64,000 bases of DNA from Anaeramoeba flamelloides (taxonomy: Eukaryota > Metamonada > Anaeramoebidae), in NCBI GenBank assembly GCA_027625915.1, contig JANTQA010000075.1, positions 2,790,001-2,854,000 on the forward strand. Reading direction: 5' to 3'. A program made the position numbers and the translations under genes. The notes beneath the pieces are model-generated. The model saw nothing but the letters and a program-made list of their open reading frames with translations. It did no database searches and had not been told where the DNA came from. Numbering within the stretch: the first letter of the stretch is position 1; the number at the start of each line of letters is the position of its first letter. This document shows positions 36,799 through 49,700 of the stretch, in pieces.

Positions 36799-37361
36799 AT
36801 AAACTATTTTTCATAAATTTTGACTAACTTTATAATGTTAATGGGAGTTTTTTTGAGGGTTTATTCCAGTATTCTTAACAAAAAATATTTTCTAATTTTG
36901 GGATCAGAATCATTTTTTCTAATTTTTCAAATTTTAGTTTTGCTTTTTCAAATTTTTCTTTTTCTTTTGTTTTTCTTTTTTTTTTTTTAAAAAAAAGATC
37001 TAGTCAAAAAAAAAAAGATCTTCGAAAAGACAAATAATCACTAAGAAAATTGAGACTATGTAATATCTTTGAAAATGGATTTAATTATTCATAAAAAATA
37101 TTGTTGTTCAACTTTTTTTCAGTGAAAGTTCAGTAATAAAAAATGGGTAATGCTCATTTCAAAAATTGTGACTCACTTTTTTTTAGTTTTTGGTTTTATT
37201 TTTTTTAATTTTTTAATATATCAGGCTTTTATAGATTTAGAATGACTTAAAAGTGAATTACAAATCATATTTAGTTATTAATTGTTCTTGAATATTAAAG
37301 GATAAATTTTTTTTTTCAATTTATTATTTCAGGTGAGTCACAATTTTTGAAAAAGAGTTTA
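36799..37361. repeat. Dispersed repeat family D, copy 2
   Basis: The closest match to the copy at 12383-12930, colinear over its length, with the same terminal inverted words at 37156-37176 and 37333-37352. Confidence 0.75.
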
Positions 37362-38058
37362 GTTAAATAAAAGACTCAAAATGAATTCTACTTTGATGAA
37401 ATTAACTTTGATATATAATAGGGAATTATTTCAGATATCTAAGAATAAATATTATTGGATGTTTTTAGAGTTTGGAGAATGGGATGATTTTTACAATAAA
37501 ACCCCTTTATTTAATATTTTGAAGAACTGATAGATCTGGCATTTTTATTCTTATAATTCTAGTAGTATTTGGGATAATAAAATCAAATATAGAATTTTAT
37601 CAAAATTGATTCATTATTAAAGAATTTCCAAAAAAATCGAGGTTGGTCCAATGGTTTAAATGTTAAGAAATATTTGTATCATTGGTTTAACATCAAAAGA
37701 TTCTTTCTCTTATGCTATTTTAAAAGTTGGGATAATAGTTTACAAAAAGGGAAGTTGAACTAAAAATTTTATAAAATTTTTTTGAATTTATCATGAGCGT
37801 ATAAACTAAGATTTTTTTTTGTATTTAACAAATACAAAAAAGTCAATTTCTGTATCAATGCCAAATTTCACAGTAGGATTGGAACTTGTGTAATATAAAT
37901 TTGAAAGCGAGTAAAGGTATTGTCACGATAAGCCAAATTCACAAATATTATAATGTTGGCTCTTAAAAAGAGGACGCACCAAAGAGTGTAAAAAATTAAC
38001 AAAATTCAACAAAATAAAAAAAAATGTAAAGATAATTTTTTATTATTTTGCTATTAAT

Positions 38059-38840
38059 TTAGTCAATAATGTATCCTTCAAATTTTGTTTCAAACCATTT
38101 AATAGCATCTTCTTTATTTACTCTATGATTTTTACCGACTGCTGCTTTACATCGTTTTTTTTCAGCAACTCTGTAACCTGGTCTTTTTAAGATCACGTAG
38201 AAATCCATACCATAGATACCAACATTTGGATCGTATCTCATTCCAAGATCGATATGTTCTTCGATACCAAAACCAAAGGTACCAGTCTTGGTGAAACATC
38301 CTTTACGAAGTTCAAATTCCTTTACTCTCAGGCCTCTTTCTAAAATTTCTTCTGCTTTTTTACCTCGGACGGTAACATGTGTGGCAATTTTTTCATTTCT
38401 TCGAATACCAAATCCTCTAATGGTTAATCTTGCTTTTTGTTTTGGTTAGTTTATTTATTTTTAAAAAGTTATTTTTGGAAGATTTTGTGTTTATTATAAT
38501 TATGAGTTAAAGCAGATCGGTTTTTTTTTTTTATTATTTGTTTAATCAAAAAACACAAAAAAAAATAAAAAGCAAAAAGAAAAATCATAAAAAAAGAAAA
38601 AAAACTATTTTGTATTTTTGTGATTGAAGAGAAATAAAACAATATAGGAAGAAGGAAAAGTCATTGAAGCATACCTCTTGATTGGACTGGTTTTTGTTTT
38701 GTTAATTGTTCAAGAACTTTTGATGCTCTTGTTAATCTATCACCACTTTCACCAACAGAGATATTTAAACACAATTTGTCTATTTTGATCTCTTTCATGA
38801 GGTTTGGTTTTTTAATTTCTTCTTTTTCTGTGTTTGTCAT
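38059..38840 (-). CDS. RPL11: Large-subunit ribosomal protein uL5 (RPL11), 2 exons
   Basis: Exons 38840-38675 and 38432-38059 give 179 aa, the usual length for eukaryotic uL5 (about 178). Exon 1 encodes [20 protein letters not shown], the family's start block. Exon 2 carries [20 protein letters not shown], the [17 protein letters not shown] block and [19 protein letters not shown]. The intron (GTATGC ... ACAAAAAG, phase 1) is fixed by protein conservation: the join reads SRARLTIR, matching KARYTVRS-type sequence in relatives. The protein binds 5S rRNA in the central protuberance of the 60S subunit. It is divergently arranged with the SEC61-gamma gene, 188 bases between start codons. Confidence 0.97.
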
Positions 38841-39028
38841 ATTTAATTAATAAAGCAAAGATGAAACAATAAAAAAAAATGATTTGAATCTACCAAACGA
38901 TAAGACAATTCCATAGAATGGACACGATTGCCTTGTGTATTTCTTTAAAATTTATCATTTTGAGGAGAATTTCTTCAATTATCAATCTAAAAATTTCATT
39001 TTTTTCTAATTTAAAAGTACCAGCAAAT
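38841..39028. promoter_or_regulatory. Shared divergent promoter region of RPL11 and SEC61G
   Basis: Only 188 bases separate the two ATG codons, on opposite strands. The interval must hold both 5' leaders and start sites. It is AT-rich with an ACCAAACGATAAGACAATTC-like less biased stretch at about 38892-38911. No specific box can be named. Confidence 0.6.
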
Positions 39029-39420
39029 ATGGAAAAACAAATTTCTGAAAATGTTATTCAACCTCTTGAACAATTCTATAAAGAGAGTAAAAGCTTTTTC
39101 ATAAAATGCACAAAACCAGATCGAAAGGGTAAATAATTTTTTTCTTCTATTGTCTTGCCTTGTCTTTTCTTTTCTTTTGCACACAACCCCCAAAAATGTT
39201 AAAAAAAAAAAAGAAAACTTCTAATCTTTTCTTTTGTTTTTCTTCTTATTTTTATTTTTTCTTTTTTATTAACTTTTCACTCACAAATTTGAATTTGCTA
39301 ATAGAATTCAAACAAGTTTCTCTTGCTACACTTGTAGGGTTTGCAGCAATGGGGATCATTGGTTTTTTAATTAAATTAATCTTTCTTGCAATCAACAACA
39401 TTTTAATTGGTGGTGGATAA
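39029..39420 (+). CDS. SEC61G: SEC61 translocon gamma subunit (2 exons)
   Basis: Exons 39029-39128 and 39305-39420 encode 71 aa (animal SEC61G is 68). Exon 1 reads MEKQISENVIQPLEQFYKES and then KCTKPDRK; the phase-1 junction restores KPDRKEFKQ, an invariant block of the family (KPDRKEFQK in animals). Exon 2 encodes the single C-terminal membrane anchor (LVGFAAMGIIGFLIKLIFLA) and NNILIGGG. It is the tail-anchored clamp subunit of the ER protein-conducting channel. The acceptor is TTTGCTAATAG. The upstream in-frame ATG at 38918 would add an unrelated hydrophobic leader and is not favoured. Confidence 0.97.
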
Positions 39421-40046
39421 ATTATTGGTAATGCTTCGAAAAGGAAATCATGGAAACCTAAATATACTTGAATCAAAAATTTATTTGTTTTTGGTTTCAT
39501 ACAACAACAAATTTATTGTTAGATGATCTTTTTTGTGGTTTGTTCTTTACCATAATTAATAAATCTTTAAATATAATTATCTTAAAAACACTTTTTTTTT
39601 TGAATTTGATTTTCTTAAACCCTTTTTGGATTCTCTGTAGAGAAACTTTCAAAACCAACAAATTTAATTTGCTTTTTTTTTTTTTTTTTACTCGTTTCTT
39701 AAAATCGATCCTTTGCTTGTGTTTTTTCTCAAAAAAAACAAGAAAAATAATTAGGTTTCTCGTTATTGTGCTTCCAAACAATTAAAATTAATAGGGGCTT
39801 TACCTGAGTCTTTCAAATGGTTTGGACTTATTTGATATTTATACATTGAACTAAAAAACTTTTATTTTTCAGAATTTACGATTTATTTAAGAACAATTCG
39901 AATTTTATATTCTTTGAGTTTTGAAATACAATAGAATAGTCAATAAAAACGATTTAAAAGAATTTCAAGTTAAGGAAATTCATTATATTACAATTTTTGG
40001 TTTTTCGTAGGATTTTGAATGAAAATCTGTCATCATCAAAAAACTT

Positions 40047-40238
40047 TACAGTCATTCCACTTTTAAGGCACAAACATTCAACGAAATTAAATAACAAAAT
40101 ATTCAAAATTAAAGTACAAAATTCGTATTTATGTCAAAGAAATTGTATAAAAAAAATCAATAAAATGTGCCTTAATTTGAGATTTTTTTGTGCTTTAAAT
40201 TTTGTTGAAAATCTATGAATTATAATTTAAACTGACTA
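40047..40238. mobile_element. TA-flanked palindromic MITE, family A (copy 4, decayed)
   Basis: The left end TACAGTCATTCCACTTTTAA and AAGGCACAAACATTCAACGA are clear. The right half keeps GTGCCTTAATTTGAG and AAATTTTGTTGAAA, but the last 30 bases are eroded to TTAAACTGACTA. It is the most diverged of the four family A copies. Confidence 0.65.
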
Positions 40239-41662
40239 AAGATGTTAATTTGAACTATTCATAAAATTGGAATAGTCCTTAATGAATGGTTTATCACAAT
40301 TATTTGGTAGTTTTTTTTTCTTATATTTAATTAATAATAACAGTTATTGTCAAATCTCGACATCTCTCTAGTTTTTCAATCAATTACTAAATTATTCAAA
40401 AAGTTTTCTCATGAGGTTATGGGGATAATGCCAAGTTATTTGGAATTTATCAGTCACTATTTAATTGAATCAAAAAGTGGGAAAATATAATCCTGTAATT
40501 AGTTCGAAATTAAATTAATTAAAAATATTATGGTAAGTACTAAATTCTTTCTAAAAATTACCAAAGAAAGTAAATATTTTTTCTGATTTAATTTTATAAT
40601 ATTATTTTTAGAAAAATAAGTTGTAAAAAAGTAATATTTCTTTCAAAAAAAATTGAATAAAATTTTCATTCAACTTTCCAAAAAATTTTTTTCAAGATCA
40701 AATACAAATTTGAAATTATTTAATTCTGTAAATCAGTTATTTTAATTAATTTTATTTTGAACTTCACCCTTATGACTTTTTTGAATACTTTTGTAAAATT
40801 TTTTATCTTTTTAATATGTATTGCGGGGGTCTAATTCTTAAAGATTAAAAGATATTTGATAAAAATTTTTGATTTTTAGGGAATCAATTGAAATATTTGT
40901 TTCCCTATTTACTCTAATTACTGAAAAACAAATAGTTTTTTTCACACCTCCAAATTGACCAAAAGGTAATTAAAAATTCTAATTGACAACACCAAAACTT
41001 ACATTTTTTATTAACTTTCTTCCAATAAATTAGTCTTACACTTGTAAATTCAGATCTAGTGGAAAATGATATAAAAAAAATTCAAAAAATTGCATTTGTA
41101 AAGAAGATAAAATCTTCATACAAAGTAAAAAATAAATTATCAAATAACCAAAATAACCCTTTATACCTAGCATAAAAAAATCCCCTTTTTTCAGTTCAGT
41201 TACTGTAATTCTTAAGTCTTGAGTTTTTTAACTTCAAAAAAAATCATTTGGGATAAGTTTAAATAAAGAAATTAAAAAAATATTTCTATATCTTTATACG
41301 CATCCAAAGTTAGTCAATATACCAAAGAAAAAAATACATTTTATTTCAATAAGTAAGAAATTAATTCCCAAATTTATAGAAAAAAAAGAAACTTTAGAAA
41401 AAAAAAATTATTTTCAATATTATATTTCTACTCTTTAAAATTGTTTTTGTTCATCAACATGTTTAGCAATAGCGGTTATATAATAGAAGGCCAATAATTT
41501 TTTATAATTATATAAAAAGTAATTTTTTCAAAAATACATTGATCCTTTACTAAATTATTTATATATAAAAATCCAAAAAAAAAATCTTTTTCACTAAGTT
41601 TAAGAAAAAAAAATCTTTAATTAATATTTTACCAATCGTGCCAAGAAAAGTATATAAAACAA

Positions 41663-43110
41663 TTTTTTTTTTTTTTTTTATTTAACCGAGGAGTTTTTAA
41701 TTCCTCTTATTTGCCCGAATTCCTTAATTTTGATTTAGGAATTTTGATAAAGACTCAAAAAGAAATTTATTACCCACTAAGGCTAAGAAATATCAAGAAT
41801 ATTATTTTTTTAATATATTAGAAATATTAAATTTTTTTAATTTAGATTTCCAGATTTTACGATTATTTTCATAAATAGGCAGTTCCAGAGAAAATGATCC
41901 AAATCTTCAATGATATCTAATTTTTTTGATTTTTTGCATAATTTATAGTATTTTGATTTGTCCTTGTTTGTAACATAAGAATATCTATTTAAATAATTTG
42001 TAAAATTTCTGAGTTTTAAGATTGAAGTTAAACCCTTCCTTTTAAATGGCTTTTGTCTTCAAATTTTTTAAGTATTTAAAAGAATTGAGCAAAATCATAG
42101 ATTTTTCTTCTATTCTTTTGAATTCTGGAAAACTGCTGTTAGTTTTTTTTTAATTTGAGAAATCAAAAGAAAAGTTTTGAAATTTTCTTTTTATTTCTAA
42201 AATTAAAAAAAATCTAGGCACTTGACGAAACGACTGTTTGTTAATATTATTTTCAATAGAAATTATTTTTAAATATTTTTGTACTTTCCAACTTGGACTA
42301 TTTTCCTGTCGTTTAATCCGGTATTTATCAAGTTCAATAACTAATTTTTTAAGGTGTTTGATTGCCAGTTAATATTTTCCAATTTCTGTTCTCTGAATTT
42401 AAGATTTTTAACTATTTTATGAAAATCTTAAAAAATTAATTTTTGAATTAGTTTAAATCTTCTTTTATATATCGTTATTCTTACTCTTTCTATTTTTGCT
42501 TCAGTTTTATAAATAAGCCTAGATGGGTGTGTATTTATTAATAAAAAATTTGTTATTTTTTTTACTTTTTTTATTAATCCACACATCTATATCATTGAAA
42601 TCTTTTTTTTGTTAAATCAAATATTTCTAATCCATATAGCAATTGACTATGTAAGATCGCTTTAAAAAAACTGAATTTTTAATCCATTGGTAAATTTCTT
42701 TTGTTATAAAATATTGGTTAATTTTTTAAAATTGGTTTTAACTTTATCAAGGTTAAATTTTAGATGACTTTTTTTGTCTATATCCCAAGATATAGAATTT
42801 CTTTGGAATGAAAGTTTTTTTCGTTTTATCACTATTTGGGTTCATTCGAAATCTCTTATTATAATTTTAAAATTTTTTTCCAACTTGATAATTGATGTCT
42901 ATAAGAGATCCATTTATGATTAGTATCAAATCATCTGCATACATTTGAACATGTATGGCTAATGTTTCTGAGTTTATCTAGGAGAAAATTAGTAATAAAC
43001 CCATCTAATAAAGGGATAATGGATGTCTCTATAAATAAATATTGTTTTGAGTAGTTGTGATATTTCTTCGAGTCTTCTTTCATCAATTAACTAATCATAT
43101 AATCTAAAAG
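41663..43110 (-). mobile_element. Decayed LINE (non-LTR retrotransposon) with 3' poly(A)
   Basis: Reading the minus strand from about 43110 downward, frame-shifted fragments give reverse-transcriptase sequence: LLDGFITNFLLDKLRNI, then AIHVQMYADDLILIINGS with the YADD catalytic motif at 42941-42930, then LDKVKTNFKKLTNIL, AILHSQLLYGLEIFDL and VWINKKVKKITNFLL, all typical of the region after the RT palm in LINEs. Near 41895-41955 a C-x2-C-like CKKSKKLDIIEDLDHFLWNC resembles the terminal zinc motif of LINE ORF2. The 3' end is CTCCTCGGTTAAAT followed by about 17 A (T run 41663-41679 on the plus strand). It is 5'-truncated, carries several frame breaks and stops, and is interrupted at about 42055-42235 by a family J hairpin repeat. 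It cannot encode a working protein. Confidence 0.8.
42055..42235. repeat. Hairpin repeat family J inserted in the LINE
   Basis: TTTAAAAGAATTGAGCAAAA ... TTCTTTTGAATTCTGGAAAA stem, followed by a second palindrome and CTAGGCACTTGACG. LINE-derived reading resumes on both sides, so it arrived after the LINE. Confidence 0.6.
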
Positions 43111-43751
43111 GAAAATATTACATAAAAACAAACAAAATTATTATACTATATTGAAAATAGTTCACATATTTTTCAAGATTATAAAAATAAACCATCAATT
43201 AAAAAAAAAAAATTAAAAAAAACTGAAACAAATAATTTTTATTATGTTTAATTTCAACTATTTTGTTTAAAAATTAATTTTATAAATTTAAAAAAAAAAA
43301 AATGATAATAATAATCATAAATTTGTTCTTCAAAGAGAACAAAAAATGAAGATAAGAAATTTTTTTAAATTAAAAATTTATAACAAAAAGATTTTAAAAA
43401 AAAACCTTTTAAAATAGATCTAAATCAATTGTTTTGTTTTTTTTTTTTGAACAAACATCAAACCGGGTAATGTATGATTTTCAAAATATCAAATTAAAAA
43501 ATATAATTTTATTAAAAGTGAATATGGTGTAGTTGGATATTATAACAGATAAAAATATTTACAATATAATAAAAAATAAATAGCTAATTTAAAATTATAA
43601 AATATTAAATCGTTAGTTAAATACATGCGTACATAACTACATATAAATTTTTGAAACCAAGATGCATATACTTTTGTGATAAACATACCATAAATTCCCG
43701 AACAAAACAAAAAGATAATCTTTATTATTATGATCTTTAAAAATGAACATG

Positions 43752-46700
43752 CTACATTATAATACACTGGCAGCAAGTTTTTTTATTTATCGCCTCATGT
43801 GAAAAAAGAGGATTTTGTTCATTACCAGAATTTAATCTGGATTTACTTATTGTTAATGAATCATTTTCTTTTTCCTTTGTTGAATTTTTTTTATTTTTCT
43901 TTATTCTTGTATTTTTCTTCATCGTCATATTCATATTATTACCATTTGAACTGCCTTTTAATTGCTTATTTGTATTATCATTTAATTTCTTTGTTTTGTT
44001 CTTCTTCTTATTCTTCTTATTCTTATTCTTATTCTTATTATTATTATTATTATTATTATTCTTATTATTATCTAATTTAACATCGTTTATTTGTTGTTGG
44101 AAGAAATTATATTCGGGATCACCATCGATCATTTCAAAAAAATCATAAATATATTCTTTATGATTGACGTCTGTTTGAAAATTGTTATTTAGATCCAAAA
44201 TATTTTTTTCCGACTTATTATTAAAATTATTCTTATTTTGATTATCAAATGGGCTTTCCTTTTTTTTAATAGGATAGACCATTGATCTTTTTAATTGAAT
44301 TTTCTTTTGATTACGGCGCATTTCAAGTTCTTTATGAGTCGGTATTATTATTTCATTCATTTTTTCAATTTCTGCTAAAAATTTTTTATCAATAAATTTT
44401 TTTTTTTGAATCTGATTCGTGTTTTTTTGGTTGTTTTTGGAATTGAAATTTGGTGAATTAGTTTTTTTATTTTTGTTTTGAGAATTTAATTCATCTTGGC
44501 TTGGTTTCAAATAATTATGATTCAAATTATTATTCTTGTTGTTGTTATCCATGTTATAATCCTGGAATTTGTTATTGTCATCAATTTTTTTCTTTTTTTT
44601 GAAATTATTTGGCTTGTTATTAAAATGATTTTTATTTTTTTGCAGTGGCAACTCCCAATCAAATTTTGTATTTTCATTATAGCCAGATTCTAAAAGACAT
44701 TCTTTTAATAAATTTCTTAAATAATTATAATTTGGTCGATCTTTAAAATGAAGAGAATGAATATGGTTATAAAAAGAAATAAATTGCGGTGGCAAATCTT
44801 TTAATAATTGTATTCCTTTAAATTTGCTTTTCAATTTTGAAATAATTAATTTATCTTTAATCTGCGACCAGGGCAATTCGCCTTTTAAAAACTCGACAAA
44901 TAAATATAATAATGACCACAAATCATCCCTTCTTGATAAATCCTTTGATTGGTGTGCATGCAGCGATGCATATCTCGATGTGCCCCTGAAACCAACTTTA
45001 TTCCTCGAGCTTTGCACTTTTTCGTCATATGTTATATATCTCCTTGATAAACCAAAATCAATTAAACAGATAGGTGCCTTTTTTGTATAAATGGACTCTT
45101 GATTTTTTCTGAAATATAATGGCCTCCTTAAGACAAAATTCGACTATTATTATTATTATTACCATTATTTATTGGGATTAAATTAATGAAGAAAATAAAT
45201 TTTTGTTAAACTTTTTGAAACAAAATTTACTATTTTTTTTTTTTGATTTCTTTTTATTTTTAACATTTGTGGAAACTGATCTTGCTTGCAGTCAATTATT
45301 GTTTTGAGTATAATAAAAAGTTGAAAAAATCGCTTCGTGTTTTGACAAAACTCATTTTCAAAATTATTAACACGATTTTTAATTGTAAATATTCGGAAAA
45401 TTTTTATGCAATTTCCTCATTTAGTGAATTTACTTCTAAATATTTAATCCAATGATGAATAAGATGTAAAATATTCATTTACCTTGTCTTATTATTTTTG
45501 GATTTAAGAGATTGGCCTCTACCAAGTAGAAGTCTATGATTAAAGTAAGTTGTTATTGGGTATAGATCACATTAGTGATCCAGGGTTCAAATGTCTCTAT
45601 TTGAAATTTAATTAATCAAGAGTAATATTTGTTGATCTCATAAGTTAAAAATGATCCTGGTATTAGTAAAAAAAACCCAAGAATTTCAGAAAAAACTCTG
45701 AATTTCACGACAAATTTAAAGGTTGAACCATCAATTATCAGACTTCAAAGATTGCGAAATATCTTTCTTAAATTTGAGGTGAAATGTAGATTAGTTGCTA
45801 AAAAATTCAATTTTTTGAATAAATTAAATAATTAACCCAATAGATTATTTTGACCAATTATTTCGCAGATATTCGAAATATATTGATGTTACAAATAGCT
45901 TTATCAAAAGGAAACAAAATTAATGAGTCTGTTTTTGGGTTTTTTATTTTGATGATTATTAGGTTAATATTTAAAATTAAAAAATTATTAAAATAGTTAC
46001 TTTTGGAAGTTATAAATATGAATTATTAAATACTGGAATACTGTTTTTTTGGGGGTTTCTATTTTGAGATTTGGAAAAGGAATTTAAAAAAAATTTTTCT
46101 AAAATGAAAATTTTTGTAATTGTGAATCATTAGTAAAAAATGTAAATAATTTATTGTGCAATAATATTTCTATTAGATTTTTTAGACAATGTGAGCCGTA
46201 TGGTACTAATTATCATTCACACCCCAATTATAACATACTGTAATTATAAACAAATATATAGTGAGGCTAATCCCTTAAGATCTTTTTTTCTTTCTAAAAA
46301 TCTCAAGTATATATATATTTTTTTTACCATCTCAGTATTTTTTTCAATAATATTTTTTTTTGTTAACTGAGAAATTTTAAAGAAGATTTGAACAACCAGA
46401 TTGTTTTGGTATTCATAAAAGTGTGTATTTGTGAGAAATAATTGGTTAATTCAAATGAAACTAATACAATTCCTTGATTAAAAAAAGCAATTCTAACTTA
46501 TACAAAAAACATTTTTCGAAACCTTCAAAAAGGACGAATGATCAAACAGTACTATGGATTGTTTAGTGAGTATCCTAGCTAAAAATTCGGATCCCTAGTC
46601 AAAATTATTGTTTAGAATACTATTAAAATTATTTGGAAATCCTTTATGTGGGCAAAGTACTCATTGTTTTCATATATTTTGGATCCAAAATAGAAATGAT

Positions 46701-49700
46701 AATACAAAATGAATAATTGAATTTTAAAGGGATTATAAAGTATTTCCAAAAAAGTGTACCATACAGTCAATTTCACTTTTAAGGAACAAACTGCAACGAA
46801 ATTTAAGATACAAAAAAAATCTCATATTAAAGCACAAAATTTGGAATTTTTTTTTTTTACAAATTATTTTACTAGAATCCAAATTTTGTATCTTAATTTG
46901 AGATTTTTATTGTGCTTTAATTTTCGTTGAAGTTTGTGCCTTAAAAATGGAACTGACTGTATTTTTTTTTTTATATTTTAAATAATATTCGTTTTTAAGT
47001 ATATTTATTTGTAAATTGGTAATATCAAATTAAGTGGGATATTGCTACTAATTGATGAATCAGTGCCGATTGTTTATATTTCAAAATATATTTATCAAAA
47101 TATTTTGAAAAAATGAAAAAAAAAAAATTTTATACCAATAATGGCGCTAGTGGTAACTTTCCAATTTGTAATCAGAAAAAAGGGTTTCGGATTCCCTTAC
47201 TCCATTATTTTTGATTGTTTATCATTTCCTCAAAAAGTTACAAAAACGAGAAGCAATTATGAAGGAAAAAGTACATTTTTAGGGCAATTCATATCTGGGA
47301 AATTACAATTTTCAGAAATAATCCGTAATATTTAATCTGAATTTTTTTGTGAGTAATTGAGAAAAACTTGATTTTTATTAAGATAAAGCAATTGTGAAAA
47401 TGATCAATTTTGTAATTTTTCATTTTTAATATGTAAATCTTTATAGAACCTGAAAAATCAATTTTTTTAAAAATATAGCATTGAATATCAAGATTTAGGA
47501 TTTAATTTTTAAACGTTTAGATACAAAATCCAAATTACAAAACCAAGAAAGACTTATTTTTCAAATAGCGTTTAAAATGACAAATTTAAACAATAGTGAT
47601 AATTCTTCATTTTCAGGTTCTAATTAGATTTAGTATTAAAAACAAGTATTTAACATTACGACAATTTTCTGAAAGGATCTTGATGAAATTGAAATTAAAT
47701 CGAAATTGGGTACTATTCTTATTAAAAGGTTTCAAGTCTTTATTTGCGTTCTTTTCAACTTTTAAAAATATTCGAGAATTAGATCATTTTTACTACTTCT
47801 TTTTTCCAATTAATAAAATTTTTACTTTTCAGGCACCCAAAAATACTACAGTCGTTATTTGTTGCAAAAACCCAAGATCTTGTAAAACATTTAATTAGAG
47901 ATGACAATCACAACTAATACGGTTTTTCTTACTGTTATTTTCTAATTAAAAAAAATTATTTTTTTAATCTCAAAGTTTCAAAAATAAAGAGATTCAAATT
48001 AATAAAACTCCAGATTATCATGATCAAATGATCTTGTGAAGATCTTGGTTTTTTTTTGGGTGATTAAGAAAATCGTTGGATAAATATTTGATAATCTGAA
48101 ATAAAAAAATTTTTTTTCTTAATTGGAATATGACAGTAATATTAAAATTTAAGGAAGAGTACACCTAATGAATTTGTAGTATACAAACAAAATACAAAAT
48201 ATCGGTCGTGGTTAAGGTTATTATCAGGGTCTATTGGGTATTGAAAAATTAAAATAAATTATTTTTCAGAAAAAAGAATGATCTGGAATAACTACAAAAA
48301 ATCACATTACTTTTAAAAAGCTTACAGTCTTTTCAAACACATTCAGACAATTTACAAATCTTTCAAAAACTTTTCAACAGTTTTAAAGGGGAAAAGCGTT
48401 GTAAAAGTGATAAGATTAGGAAAAGTCAGGAGATTTTTTGTGGTACTTTTCTTTTTTTTAAAATCATTTTTTGTCTGATACTTGGAAAATATTTTTTTTT
48501 TTTTTTTAGAAAGATGATGGTTGGGGGATGTTTTATCGTGGTTTGATGTAAGAAATTACGTTCTTTTAAAAAGAACGCACCCCCATCACGGCTTTTTTTG
48601 CGCACACTTTTTTTCGAGAATACTTTTAAAAACAAGAGTTTTTTTATCCTCTGAGCTGTAATCTTGCCTACATAATAAACTCCATTCCAAAAATTTGAAC
48701 ACACCCAAAATCAAAAATAGGCAAAATAAAACTCAATTTATTATATTTTTCCAAATTTAATTTAAAACCACATTTAAGTTACAAAGTATTGATGTTTTTA
48801 TAAGTAATCACTTTCATCCAAATAAAAGATTAAAATATAAAACTAAAAATTAAAAACCGGTGTGTTCAAAATAACGAAACAAGCTGAACAAAAAAATCTA
48901 TTTAGAAATTTGTTGGGATTTCACCAACAATTGTTGATGGATCAAATGATAAGATATCATCGGCCAATTGTATGTGATTTTTCAATTTAACAAAATCAAC
49001 ACTAACCTTCTCTCAATCATTGTAAAAAATTTTCCAGATCTAATCGAAACAGATTACGTAACTGGAAAAATGGAAATGAAAACAAATCAAAAAATACAAA
49101 AAATGAAAAAAATAGTTTGTAAATTCAAAATTATTCCCAAATTGAATGTAAAGTGAAGTATTGTTATTATTTTAACTGTTTAAACTGTGTCCAAATTTTT
49201 GGAATTTAGTTTAGTTAGGATAAAAAACTCTAAATACAATTTTAGAGTTTCAGGCAAACAGGAGGTAGTTTTGTTTAATCACCTCTCTTCAATAAAAAAA
49301 AAAAAAAAAAAAACAAGAGTATTTTTTTTTAAACTTTTCGTTGGGATTGATGTGATCTTACACATAGTGAGTTAAGGTTATTTTTTGCCAAAGTTTTTCA
49401 AAAATATCTAAAATAACCCACTTATTCCCAATTGTAAATGTCCTATTTTTAAACATTTTCTCAATAGAAAAATGGATCTAATTAGGAAGAATTGTGGAAA
49501 ACTAAAAGAAAATTGTTGATCTTAGAAATATGAAGAAATTTAAAAAAGAGATTTGAAAACTTTTTTACAAAATTTATTAATTATTTTACAAAGAATTTTG
49601 ACCAAAAATTTTGTTATTTTTGGGACTATTTTCCATCACCATCTGAAAACAAATTACACGCCGATATTAAAAAGCTACTTGATTTTTTTGTAGGATCATG

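Larger units (their letters stand above)
33499..38058. other. Intergenic, no gene seen; repeats and a tandem array
   Basis: About 4.5 kb. Contains the tandem array 34056-34354, the uninterrupted repeat copy at 34630-34810, the family E element 35577-36130, the family D repeat 36799-37361 and a C run at about 35187-35195. An 84-codon plus frame at 36521-36775 is hydrophobic and unrecognised. Confidence 0.55.
39421..43751. other. Intergenic; contains a MITE and a decayed LINE, no host gene seen
   Basis: Apart from the elements listed at 40047-40238 and 41663-43110, this is AT-rich sequence without recognisable exons. The segment 40950-41160 weakly resembles the centre of the palindromic element at 28045-28600. 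Confidence 0.55.

Noticed and set aside
38918-39028. Upstream in-frame start that would extend SEC61G by 37 residues
   Set aside because: The extension is hydrophobic, unlike any SEC61G N-terminus, and would overlap the shared promoter. The ATG at 39029 gives the normal length.
47141-47898. Two open frames (64 and 100 codons) inside the kinase intron, considered as a nested gene
   Set aside because: No recognisable motif, no plausible exon partners. The start ATGGCGCTAG is less AT-biased but the rest is not.
48968-49156. 62-codon frame within the Tc1-like element, considered as a transposase remnant
   Set aside because: No helix-turn-helix or DDE/D signature can be read. Left as unassigned interior.
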